Positions 6,225 to 11,149 of a stretch of DNA of 11,149 nucleotides are shown here, piece by piece (positions within the stretch are counted from its first letter, which is position 1; each line of letters opens with the position of its first letter). A program made the position numbers and the translations under genes. The stretch is from Alphaproteobacteria bacterium. GTDB taxonomy: Bacteria; Pseudomonadota; Alphaproteobacteria; Micavibrionales; UBA2020. The stretch is taken from NCBI GenBank assembly GCA_029266795.1, contig JAQSWE010000061.1, positions 1 to 11,149 on the forward strand, in the 5' to 3' direction. Below the pieces are notes generated by a model. That model had not been told where the DNA came from and did no database searches. It saw only the letters and a program-made list of their open reading frames with translations.

Positions 6225-6673
6225 AACGCCTTCATATCCATGTCGGGGTCGAAGACCTTGCGCATTCCATCCGTTTTTATTCCGCGCTGTTCGGTGCGGA
6301 ACCCGTCAAGACCAAGCCCGACTACGCGAAATGGATGCTGGAAAGCCCGCATGTCAATTTCGCCATTTCCACCCGCGCGGGCGAAACCGGCGTCAACCAC
6401 CTTGGCATTCAGGTCGATGATGAATCCGAACTGGCCGAGCTGCGCGACCGCCTGAAAAAGGCCGATATGGATGTGCAGGACGAAGGCCAAACCGTCTGCT
6501 GCTACGCGAAATCCGAAAAATCATGGGTACACGACCCTGCGGGCATCCCGTGGGAAGCCTATCGCACGATGGAAGATGCCGAGATTTTCAAGACAGAAAA
6601 GCCTGCATCCGCGCAAGCATCCAGTTGCTGTGCGCCTGCTGAAAAATCCACTTCGGGCGGCTGCTGCGGATAA
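6221..6673 (+). CDS. arsI: ArsI/CadI-family VOC metalloenzyme, putative C-As lyase
   Basis: The product has 150 aa in one vicinal-oxygen-chelate (glyoxalase-like) domain. Characterised ArsI enzymes are Fe(II)-dependent dioxygenases that cleave the C-As bond of trivalent methyl- and aryl-arsenicals, giving As(III). Likely metal ligands are His5, His60 (VNHLGI) and Glu112 (WEAY). The vicinal pair Cys93-Cys94 in TVCCYAKS matches the trivalent arsenical site. KWML...VNFAIS (38-50) is also typical. The C-terminal tail has two more vicinal pairs, Cys136-137 and Cys148-149, as in many ArsI/CadI proteins. The ATG at 6221 overlaps the arsR stop and has AAGGA (6208-6212) upstream; a TTG at 6179 in frame is less likely. 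The stop overlaps arsC by 1 nt. Some family members are annotated as cadmium-induced CadI; the arsenic neighbours favour ArsI. Confidence 0.87.
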   Translation: MKRLHIHVGVEDLAHSIRFYSALFGAEPVKTKPDYAKWMLESPHVNFAISTRAGETGVNHLGIQVDDESELAELRDRLKKADMDVQDEGQTVCCYAKSEKSWVHDPAGIPWEAYRTMEDAEIFKTEKPASAQASSCCAPAEKSTSGGCCG

Positions 6674-7158
6674 TGACGGAGCATTTGAAAATCCTGATCC
6701 TTTGCACCGGAAATTCTTGCCGCTCGATCATGGCAGAGGCGGCGCTGAATCATCTGGGGCAGGGGCGCATTGACGCGTACAGCGCGGGCAGCAATCCTAC
6801 GGGCTACGTGCATCCCAAAAGCCTTGAACTGCTCAAATCGAAAGGCATCGCAACCAACGGTTTTCGCAGCAAATCATGGGATGAATTCGCAGGCACGACA
6901 TTCGATGCCGTCATCACAGTCTGCGACAATGCGGCAGGTGAAGCATGCCCCGTCTTCATGGGCGCGCCCGTCAAGGCTCATTGGGGCGTTGCCGATCCTG
7001 CCCATGCGACCGGCACCGATGCCGACATCATGGCGGCGTTTGAAGCGGCCTATCAAACGCTGGAAGCGCGGATCAAGGCGCTGCTGGCTTTGCCGCAAGG
7101 GCTGGAGAAAAAAGACTTCGCCGCCGCCCTGCGGCATATCGGCGAGACTGTCTCGTGA
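6673..7158 (+). CDS. arsC: arsenate reductase ArsC (low-molecular-weight phosphatase type)
   Basis: The product has 161 aa. The P-loop CTGNSCRS gives Cys11-X5-Arg17, the arsenate-binding nucleophile loop of the tyrosine-phosphatase-like ArsC class. Cys84 (TVCDNA) and Cys92 (EACPVF) provide the relay that ends in a disulfide reduced by thioredoxin, as in the Staphylococcus and Bacillus enzymes (Cys10, Cys82, Cys89). Asp108 in VADPA is the general acid. The enzyme reduces arsenate to arsenite in the cytoplasm, which aqpS can then release. The start overlaps the arsI stop (TAATG), and the stop overlaps the aqpS GTG start (GTGA), so translation is probably coupled. Identification is secure; the reductant (thioredoxin or a mycothiol/glutaredoxin system) is inferred. 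Confidence 0.93.
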   Translation: MTEHLKILILCTGNSCRSIMAEAALNHLGQGRIDAYSAGSNPTGYVHPKSLELLKSKGIATNGFRSKSWDEFAGTTFDAVITVCDNAAGEACPVFMGAPVKAHWGVADPAHATGTDADIMAAFEAAYQTLEARIKALLALPQGLEKKDFAAALRHIGETVS

Positions 7159-7826
7159 ACTTGCCGCGCCGCCTGACCGCTGAATTCCTCGGCACGGCTT
7201 TCCTGCTGATGACCGTGATCGGTTCCGGCATCATGGGGGAGCGGCTGGCCCAAGGAAATGACGCGATTGCCTTGCTGGCGAATAGCATCGCCACCGGCTG
7301 CGCGCTTTATGCCCTGATCCTGATTTTTGGCCCTGTATCGGGCGCGCATTTCAATCCGGCAGTGACGCTTTGCATGGCGCTGGAAAGACGCATCCTGAAA
7401 ATCCATGCCGCCGCCTATACCGCCGTGCAGGTCATCGCGGCATTCGCGGGCGTCGCGCTGGCGCACCTGATGTTCGGCGAAGCGCTGTTCACCGCATCCG
7501 TCAAAATCCGCACGGGCAGCGGGCAATGGCTGAGCGAATGTATCGCCACCTTCGGCCTCCTGACGGTAATCTGGGGGTGTGTCCGGCAGAACATTCACGC
7601 TGTGCCGGCGGCGGTTGCCTGCTATATCACGGCGGCTTATTGGTTTACGTCATCCACATCTTTCGCCAATCCCGCTGTCACGCTGGCGCGGTCATTCAGC
7701 AACAGCTTTGCAGGGATACGACCGGAAGATGCTGCCGGATTTATTACGGCACAGCTGGCGGGCGCCGTTGCCGCCACGCTGGTCGCACGTTACTGGGCAG
7801 ACTCGTCTACTGGAAATCAATCGTAA
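7155..7826 (+). CDS. aqpS: AqpS-like aquaglyceroporin for arsenite release
   Basis: The product has 223 aa and is a six-helix inner-membrane channel of the major intrinsic protein family. The two pore motifs are NPA at 67-69 (HFNPAVT) and NPA at 172-174 (FANPAVT). The second reads NPAVTLARS, with the Arg shifted from the usual NPAR position, as in bacterial AqpS-type channels. In Sinorhizobium meliloti, aqpS replaces arsB in the ars operon, and arsenite made by ArsC leaves down its gradient; the same logic fits here, since no pump gene is present. The start is GTG at 7155, overlapping the arsC stop by 4 nt. The last 20 bp overlap the 3' end of the convergent OmpA-domain gene. The family is certain; substrate is inferred from context. 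Confidence 0.9.
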   Translation: MNLPRRLTAEFLGTAFLLMTVIGSGIMGERLAQGNDAIALLANSIATGCALYALILIFGPVSGAHFNPAVTLCMALERRILKIHAAAYTAVQVIAAFAGVALAHLMFGEALFTASVKIRTGSGQWLSECIATFGLLTVIWGCVRQNIHAVPAAVACYITAAYWFTSSTSFANPAVTLARSFSNSFAGIRPEDAAGFITAQLAGAVAATLVARYWADSSTGNQS

Positions 7827-8460
7827 CGCGTCGGTTCTGCTGTTCGGGCTGGCCGTCAGGCGTATTCACAGCCGGGCGGTGTTCGCCGAAGGATTGCTCT
7901 TTGACCACCTGATTGGCAACGCCGGCAGCGGTGAGTGCGTCGCTGACTGCATCGGTCCGGCGGGCGGAGAGCGCGTCGTTATAATCATCAGGACCAGCTT
8001 TATCCGCATGGCCGGAGACGGTCACCATGCTGGGCTTGCGGGAGGTGATTTCGGTCACGGCCTCCGACAGCGTCTGGGCGGCGTCGCTGCGGATGTTCGA
8101 TTTATCGAAGTCGAAATAGAGGGTATAGCTGCGGGGCGCGGGCGGCGGCGGTTCGGCCGCGACGGCTGCGGGTGCAACCACCTCGGTTACGGCTTCGGCG
8201 ACGGCCACCCGCTCCAGATCGCAGCCGCGCTGGATAAAGCCCTCAGGCGGGGCCACGTATTTTTGGCAGTTTTCCCGGTGTTCGTATTCGAAGTAACGCG
8301 CCCAGTGGCGGCGGTCGCGGTTGAATTCTTCCTGCGTCAGGCCCAGATAGGCAATCGACCCCACTTCGGCCTGCTGTGCCTGAACGGCCTTCGGCATATA
8401 AAAGGCGGATGCGGTGATAGCGGCGGCTGCGACGGTGAGGGTCAGGAACTTGGCAGGCAT
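7807..8460 (-). CDS. exported OmpA-domain outer-membrane/peptidoglycan-associated protein
   Basis: The product has 217 aa. Residues 1-28 form a Sec signal peptide (hydrophobic VAAAAITASAF, likely cleaved after AVQA), so the mature protein is periplasmic or outer-membrane linked. No lipobox cysteine is seen. Residues about 30-85 have no clear match and contain two Cys (CQKY and GCDL), which could form a disulfide. A Pro/Ala linker leads to the OmpA_C domain (about 110-217): YFDFDKSNI, the GHADKAGP loop, NDALSARRTDAV with the Asp/Arg pattern that holds diaminopimelate, and QNRRV near the end. It probably anchors envelope to cell wall. The ATG at 8460 has GGGAG 8 bp upstream; an in-frame TTG at 8475 would disrupt the signal peptide start. 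A perfect TATAAT lies at 8548-8553. Its 3' end overlaps aqpS by 20 bp. Confidence 0.88.
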   Translation of the reverse strand: MPAKFLTLTVAAAAITASAFYMPKAVQAQQAEVGSIAYLGLTQEEFNRDRRHWARYFEYEHRENCQKYVAPPEGFIQRGCDLERVAVAEAVTEVVAPAAVAAEPPPPAPRSYTLYFDFDKSNIRSDAAQTLSEAVTEITSRKPSMVTVSGHADKAGPDDYNDALSARRTDAVSDALTAAGVANQVVKEQSFGEHRPAVNTPDGQPEQQNRRVTIDFQ

Positions 8461-8468
8461 GGGGCGGT

Positions 8469-8473
8469 CTCCC
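8469..8473 (-). promoter_or_regulatory. ribosome binding site that decides the OmpA-domain gene start
   Basis: GGGAG on the minus strand lies 8 bases before the ATG at 8460. That start gives a normal signal peptide beginning MPAKFL, so it is preferred over the upstream TTG. Confidence 0.6.
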
Positions 8474-8547
8474 AATATGTTGAATACTCTCGCATCCCAA
8501 CGTCAGATGCTGGCCAGATGTTCCGCGGGGAGGCGGATGGATTACCC

Positions 8548-8577
8548 ATTATACCGCCATAAGATTAACAAATTGAA
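8548..8577 (-). promoter_or_regulatory. promoter of the OmpA-domain gene
   Basis: A perfect TATAAT (8553-8548, minus strand) has a weak TTCAAT (8577-8572) 18 bp upstream. Transcription would start near 8541, giving a leader of about 80 nt. The -10 is convincing; the -35 is poor. Confidence 0.45.
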
Positions 8578-8600
8578 AACATTGAATTTATTGGGAAGAG

Positions 8601-8630
8601 TTGACAAAAATGCCCAAAATCCTATATGTT
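8601..8630 (+). promoter_or_regulatory. phasin promoter
   Basis: A perfect TTGACA (8601-8606) is followed by TATATG (8623-8628, 16 bp) or TATGTT (8625-8630, 18 bp). Transcription would start near 8636, with a leader of about 85 nt before the phasin ATG. A consensus -35 fits a highly expressed granule protein. Confidence 0.65.
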
Positions 8631-8660
8631 GCATAGCAGCAATGGTGCGGTGCAGCATTG
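8629..8660. promoter_or_regulatory. TGC-rich candidate PhaR operator at the phasin promoter
   Basis: TTGC-ATAGCA-GCAA (8629-8642) is an inverted repeat that contains TGC-ATA-GCA followed by G, one base from the CTGC-N3-GCAG type reported for PhaR of Paracoccus. Further TGC and GCA triplets continue to 8660, including CAATG (8640-8644) against CATTG (8656-8660) and a GCAGCA direct repeat (8636 and 8652). The site covers the end of the -10 and the expected transcription start, which suits a repressor. PhaR is encoded in the same window. Binding is inferred. Confidence 0.5.
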
Positions 8661-8722
8661 TGATTCTTTAGGATATTTAGGACTGGCTACAATCAACACA
8701 ACAACCATTAGGAGCTATCACC

Positions 8723-9097
8723 ATGAACAACGAAATCTTCGAAACCCTGAACAAACTCACCCAGCAGACCCTCGCGAACTGGCAGAAACTCGGCGAAACC
8801 AACCTGAAAATCAGCGAAAAACTGCTCTCCGAGCAAGTTGAACTGACGGCTGCCCTGGTCGAAGCGACCACCACCCAGGCTGAAGCTGCTGCAAAAACCA
8901 AAGACGTGAAAGAACTGGCTTCCCTGCAGGCTGAACTCGCTCAGGAAACCGGCAAACTGCTGCTCGACAGCGCACGTTCGGCTGCTGACATCATCGCTGA
9001 AGCTGGCAAGACCTACAACCAGCTGTTCGAAACCACCTTGAAAGCGTCGACCGACTACGGTCAAAAAGCCGCTTCCAAAGCGAAAAAAGCAGCGTAA
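8723..9097 (+). CDS. phaP: phasin (PHA granule-coating protein)
   Basis: The product has 124 aa, almost entirely helical, without signal peptide or membrane segment. It follows the phasin pattern: repeated amphipathic helices with Ala, Leu, Gln and Glu, including SLQAELAQETGKLLLDSARS (67-86), and a C-terminal Lys/Ala tail KAASKAKKAA. Phasins cover the surface of PHA granules, control their size and number, and are made in large amounts. In line with this the gene has a consensus -35, a strong AGGAG (8710-8714) 8 bp before the ATG, and narrow codon choice (mostly CTG, AAA, GAA). Family, context and a likely PhaR site all agree. The phaB paralogue follows after 43 bp, with a weak hairpin between. 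The exact phasin subfamily cannot be told by eye. Confidence 0.87.
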   Translation: MNNEIFETLNKLTQQTLANWQKLGETNLKISEKLLSEQVELTAALVEATTTQAEAAAKTKDVKELASLQAELAQETGKLLLDSARSAADIIAEAGKTYNQLFETTLKASTDYGQKAASKAKKAA

Positions 9098-9114
9098 TAT
9101 AAGCGCCAGCTTTT
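9085..9114 (+). terminator. imperfect stem-loop after the phasin, possible attenuator
   Basis: AAAAGC (9085-9090) pairs with GCTTTT (9109-9114), and GCG (9092-9094) with CGC (9104-9106), leaving a small internal loop and a 9-nt end loop that holds the phasin stop codon. The T-tract is inside the stem and the GC content is low. It could reduce read-through into the downstream phaB or protect the phasin message, but is not a standard terminator. Confidence 0.3.
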
Positions 9115-9140
9115 AACTCTTTCAGTCGGGATGCAGAGAT

Positions 9141-9902
9141 ATGACGAATAGCGCAACTGCAAAAAAGGTAGCCCTCGTGACGGGCGGCGTTGGTGGCATC
9201 GGATCGGCAATTTGCCGTGAACTTGCCCTCCAGGGTCAGCAGGTCATCGCGGGCTACCACCCGGCGGAAGAAAAAACGGCACAGGCGCGTCTTGCTGAAT
9301 GGAAGCAGGAAGGCCTCTCCATCGACATCGCCTCCAGCGATGTCGCGAATTTTGAATCCTGCGCCGCTTCGGCAAAAGAAATCACCGCGAAATACGGCAA
9401 GGTGGACGTGCTCGTCAACTGCGCCGGCATTACGCGCGACAAGACGCTGCGCAAGATGCTCCCCGAAGACTGGCAGGCCGTCCTCGATGTCGACCTGAAC
9501 AGCCTCTTCAACGTGACCAAGCAATATATCGACGGCATGACGGATCGCGGCTATGGCCGTATCGTCAACATCTCGTCGGTCAACGGCAAAAAAGGCCAGT
9601 TCGGCCAAACCAATTACTCGGCGGCGAAGGCTGGCGTGCATGGCTTCACCATGGCGCTCGCGCAGGAAGTTGCGCGCAAGGGCATCACCGTCAATTCTGT
9701 CTCTCCCGGTTATGTCGAAACCGCGATGACGAAAGCCATCCCCGCCGACATCTCCGCCGCCATCGTGGCGCAAATCCCGCTCGCCCGCATGGCGCAGCCC
9801 GACGAAATCGCCTATGTCGTCAGCTTCCTGTGCAACGACCGCGCAGGCTATGTGACCGGCACGAACATCTCCGTCAACGGCGGCCTGTTCATCTCGTTCT
9901 GA
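9141..9902 (+). CDS. phaB: acetoacetyl-CoA reductase PhaB (second copy)
   Basis: The product has 253 aa and catalyses the same step as the first copy. It shows TGGVGGIG (14-21), catalytic Ser146, Tyr159 and Lys163, and the PhaB signature VNGKKGQFGQTNY (147-159). The structural motif is NCAG (93-96) in place of NNAG. After the second strand it has GYHPAEEK where the first copy has TYRNEEK; loss of this Arg could change NADPH/NADH preference. It lacks the long N-terminal extension of the first copy. The ribosome site is weak (GGGA, 9128-9131). It lies 43 bp after the phasin gene and is probably expressed with it. FabG is an alternative for short-chain dehydrogenases, but the QFGQTNY stretch and context favour PhaB. 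Confidence 0.88.
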   Translation: MTNSATAKKVALVTGGVGGIGSAICRELALQGQQVIAGYHPAEEKTAQARLAEWKQEGLSIDIASSDVANFESCAASAKEITAKYGKVDVLVNCAGITRDKTLRKMLPEDWQAVLDVDLNSLFNVTKQYIDGMTDRGYGRIVNISSVNGKKGQFGQTNYSAAKAGVHGFTMALAQEVARKGITVNSVSPGYVETAMTKAIPADISAAIVAQIPLARMAQPDEIAYVVSFLCNDRAGYVTGTNISVNGGLFISF

Positions 9903-9939
9903 TCATTATCCCGAACCGCAACATAACGGTGTGCGCTCC

Positions 9940-10404
9940 ATGAAAATCTGGGTCGATGCCGATGCCTGCCCGAAAGTCATTCGCGAGATCGTGATCCGCG
10001 CCGCGGAGCGCACCGGTTTGCCAACCGCCTTCGTCACCAATCAGGCCCTGCGCCTCAACGTCGCGCCGCATATCACCCTGATGCAGGTGCCGGACGGCCC
10101 TGATGTCGCCGATGGGCGTATTGTCGAGCTGTGCGAAGCGGGCGACCTCGTCATCACCGCCGATATTCCCTTCGCCGCCAAGGTTGTGGAGAAGGGCGCA
10201 ACCGCCCTCGACCCTTCCGGCCGCCTTTACACCACGGAAAACATCAAACAGATTTTGAACATGCGCGACTTCATGGATTCCATGCGCGGCAGCGCGGTGC
10301 TTCTGGAACAGGGCGGCGGTGGCGGTCCGGGCTTCGGCCCCAAGGAACGTCAGGAATTTTCCAACCAGCTGGACAAGTTTTTGGCGAAGGCGAAGAAGGC
10401 CTGA
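9940..10404 (+). CDS. yaiI: UPF0178/YaiI-YqxD family protein
   Basis: The product has 154 aa and matches the DUF188 family across its length: WVDADACP (4-11) at the N-terminus, GPDVADGRIVELC (53-65), GDLVITADIP (68-77), DPSGRLYTTENI (91-102) and GPKERQEFS (133-141). Several conserved Asp residues suggest a metal-binding, PIN-like fold, but I know of no established function. The start at 9940 gives the family-typical MKIWVDADACP; a GTG at 9931 would add three residues. Neither has a clear ribosome site. The Gly-rich loop 125-132 is typical of the family. It follows the second phaB by 37 bp, with no visible terminator or promoter, so it may share its transcript; no link to PHA metabolism is implied. 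Its stop abuts the convergent gene with no intervening base. Confidence 0.88.
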   Translation: MKIWVDADACPKVIREIVIRAAERTGLPTAFVTNQALRLNVAPHITLMQVPDGPDVADGRIVELCEAGDLVITADIPFAAKVVEKGATALDPSGRLYTTENIKQILNMRDFMDSMRGSAVLLEQGGGGGPGFGPKERQEFSNQLDKFLAKAKKA

Positions 10405-10650
10405 TTACTGGCCGTTCGCCTTGGCAATGATTGACGGAAGCACAAAGAAATCCATCAACCCCACCAGCACGATGCAGCCGCCGACGATTTTATAAATATC
10501 ATCGCCCAGACCGATCAGCGTCGCGACGCCACCGATATTCAGGCCGACGGCTGTACCGGCCAACATCATCACCGCGCCCGCGCCGCGCACGATATTGACG
10601 ACCATGGCGGTGCCGCGGGCTTTTTGTTCGGGCGTCAACTCGTTCGTCAT
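10405..10650 (-). CDS. small two-helix membrane protein, hypothetical
   Basis: The product has 81 aa and I do not recognise a family. A short charged N-terminus (MTNELTPEQKARG) is followed by a hydrophobic segment at about 16-37 (MVVNIVRGAGAVMMLAGTAVGL), a polar turn around GDDIYK (49-54), and a second segment at about 55-73 ending in a short tail. An inner-membrane hairpin is likely. CTGGAG lies 8 bp before the ATG. The start overlaps by 4 nt (ATGA) with the stop of the upstream gene in its restored frame, so the two form an operon and may act together. The stop touches the yaiI stop with no gap. Confidence 0.7.
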   Translation of the reverse strand: MTNELTPEQKARGTAMVVNIVRGAGAVMMLAGTAVGLNIGGVATLIGLGDDIYKIVGGCIVLVGLMDFFVLPSIIAKANGQ

Positions 10651-11149
10651 GCGTATTGCTCCAGCTCGCTGCGGTCGGTGATGCGCATGGGCAGGGACTT
10701 GAAGATGCCCTTGAATTCATGCCGTCCTGTTCATCCACGTTGATATTCTTGTGGATGACGAAATGGGAGTAGGATCGTGCATCCGTGCCCTGAATCAAAA
10801 TCTGCAGGCAGCGGCGCACGCGGGCGGGGCGGACGCCTTCTTTCGCCACGGAATCCACAATCGCCTTGCCGGGGCGGAAGGGATAGTTGCGCGTCTTGGA
10901 ATTCGCCAGCAGGATATCGCCCGGCACCGCGATGCTCCACGGCATGCGCTGTTCCATCACCAGTATACGCTGGGGCGTGAACTGCTCGATGGTGAAATAG
11001 GTGCGGAAGGTGTCTTCCTTGCCATCCACGATATGCGTTTCCTCGACAGTGAGCGCAATCGCCAGGGTGACGTCCACCAGATCGGCGGGATAAAAGTTAG
11101 ACATGCGCACCAGCACATAGGGCATTGCCGAATTCCACTGTGTGCTGAG
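10647..11149 (-). pseudogene. unrecognised gene with a frameshift; 5' end outside the window
   Basis: On the minus strand a frame is open from the window edge (LSTQWNSAMPYVLVRMSNFY at its start) to about 10720, where ...NINVDEQDG is reached. The frame then shifts: EFKGIFKSLPMRITDRSELE, followed by QYA and stop, continues in another frame and ends at 10647, overlapping the next start as ATGA. In the first frame the tail turns into Arg/Ser-rich sequence typical of the wrong frame and runs through the next gene to 10499. One base appears missing near 10716-10727, next to GAATTC (10713-10718). This may be a real mutation or a sequencing error. The visible part is beta-rich and soluble (LVDVTLAIALTVEE, FRTYFTIEQF, LQILIQGTDARSYSHFVIHK). 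Its layout faintly recalls the cytoplasmic domain of KirBac channels, but I cannot support that assignment. Confidence 0.6.

Noticed and set aside
7579..8562. Plus-strand open frame covering the aqpS end and the OmpA-domain gene
   Set aside because: It overlaps two real genes, starts inside aqpS without a ribosome site, and shows no domain.
8642..8671. Nine-codon leader frame ahead of the phasin
   Set aside because: It has no ribosome site and lies at the start of the expected transcript on the TGC-rich element; chance is the simpler explanation.
5770..8722. Arsenic module as a mobile element
   Set aside because: No transposase, integrase, direct-repeat ends or tRNA site are seen, and codon use looks like the neighbours by eye; insertion stays only a hypothesis.
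10647..11149. KirBac-type potassium channel C-terminal domain
   Set aside because: The strand pattern is loosely similar, but no diagnostic motif is visible and the pore region would be outside the window.

Overview
The window reads as a stretch of GC-rich proteobacterial chromosome, most likely from an alphaproteobacterium. Grounds for this are a PhaR-type polyhydroxyalkanoate (PHA) regulator, a phasin, an arsenic operon that uses an aquaporin in place of an ArsB pump (known from rhizobia), and very tight gene packing. No tRNA, rRNA, CRISPR array, insertion sequence or integrase is visible. The lineage call is inference.

Layout. (1) 1-1024: the last codons of upp (uracil phosphoribosyltransferase), translationally coupled to a two-domain protein with an N-terminal HAD phosphatase and a C-terminal domain carrying two HxT motifs. 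(2) 1125-1925: an unrecognised protein with ankyrin-like helical segments and its own promoter. (3) 1929-4153, minus strand: phaE-phaC, the two subunits of a class III PHA synthase. (4) 4423-5769, plus strand, divergent from phaEC: phaB (acetoacetyl-CoA reductase) and phaR (PHA-responsive repressor). (5) 5838-7826: a four-gene arsenic operon, arsR-arsI-arsC-aqpS, in which every junction overlaps. (6) 7807-8460, minus strand: an exported OmpA-domain protein whose 3' end overlaps aqpS by 20 bp. (7) 8723-9902: a phasin gene and a second phaB paralogue. (8) 9940-10404: a YaiI/UPF0178 protein. (9) 10405-11149, minus strand: a small two-helix membrane protein preceded by a frameshifted gene that runs off the window.

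How it works together. The two PhaB enzymes would reduce acetoacetyl-CoA to (R)-3-hydroxybutyryl-CoA, PhaC-PhaE would polymerise it, and the phasin would coat the granule. PhaR would repress until free polymer titrates it. No beta-ketothiolase (phaA) is present here, so it must be elsewhere. TGC-N3-GCA half-site pairs lie on the phaE and phasin promoters and are candidate PhaR operators. The arsenic operon sits between the two halves of the PHA locus. It would reduce arsenate (ArsC), let arsenite leave through AqpS, and possibly demethylate trivalent organoarsenicals (ArsI), all under ArsR, whose message appears to be leaderless.

The observations most worth a second look are the HAD/HxT fusion as a candidate RNA-end-processing enzyme, the shared TGC-N3-GCA sites, the class III PHA locus split by an arsenic operon, the lysine/alanine-rich tails shared by three PHA proteins, and the leaderless arsR.
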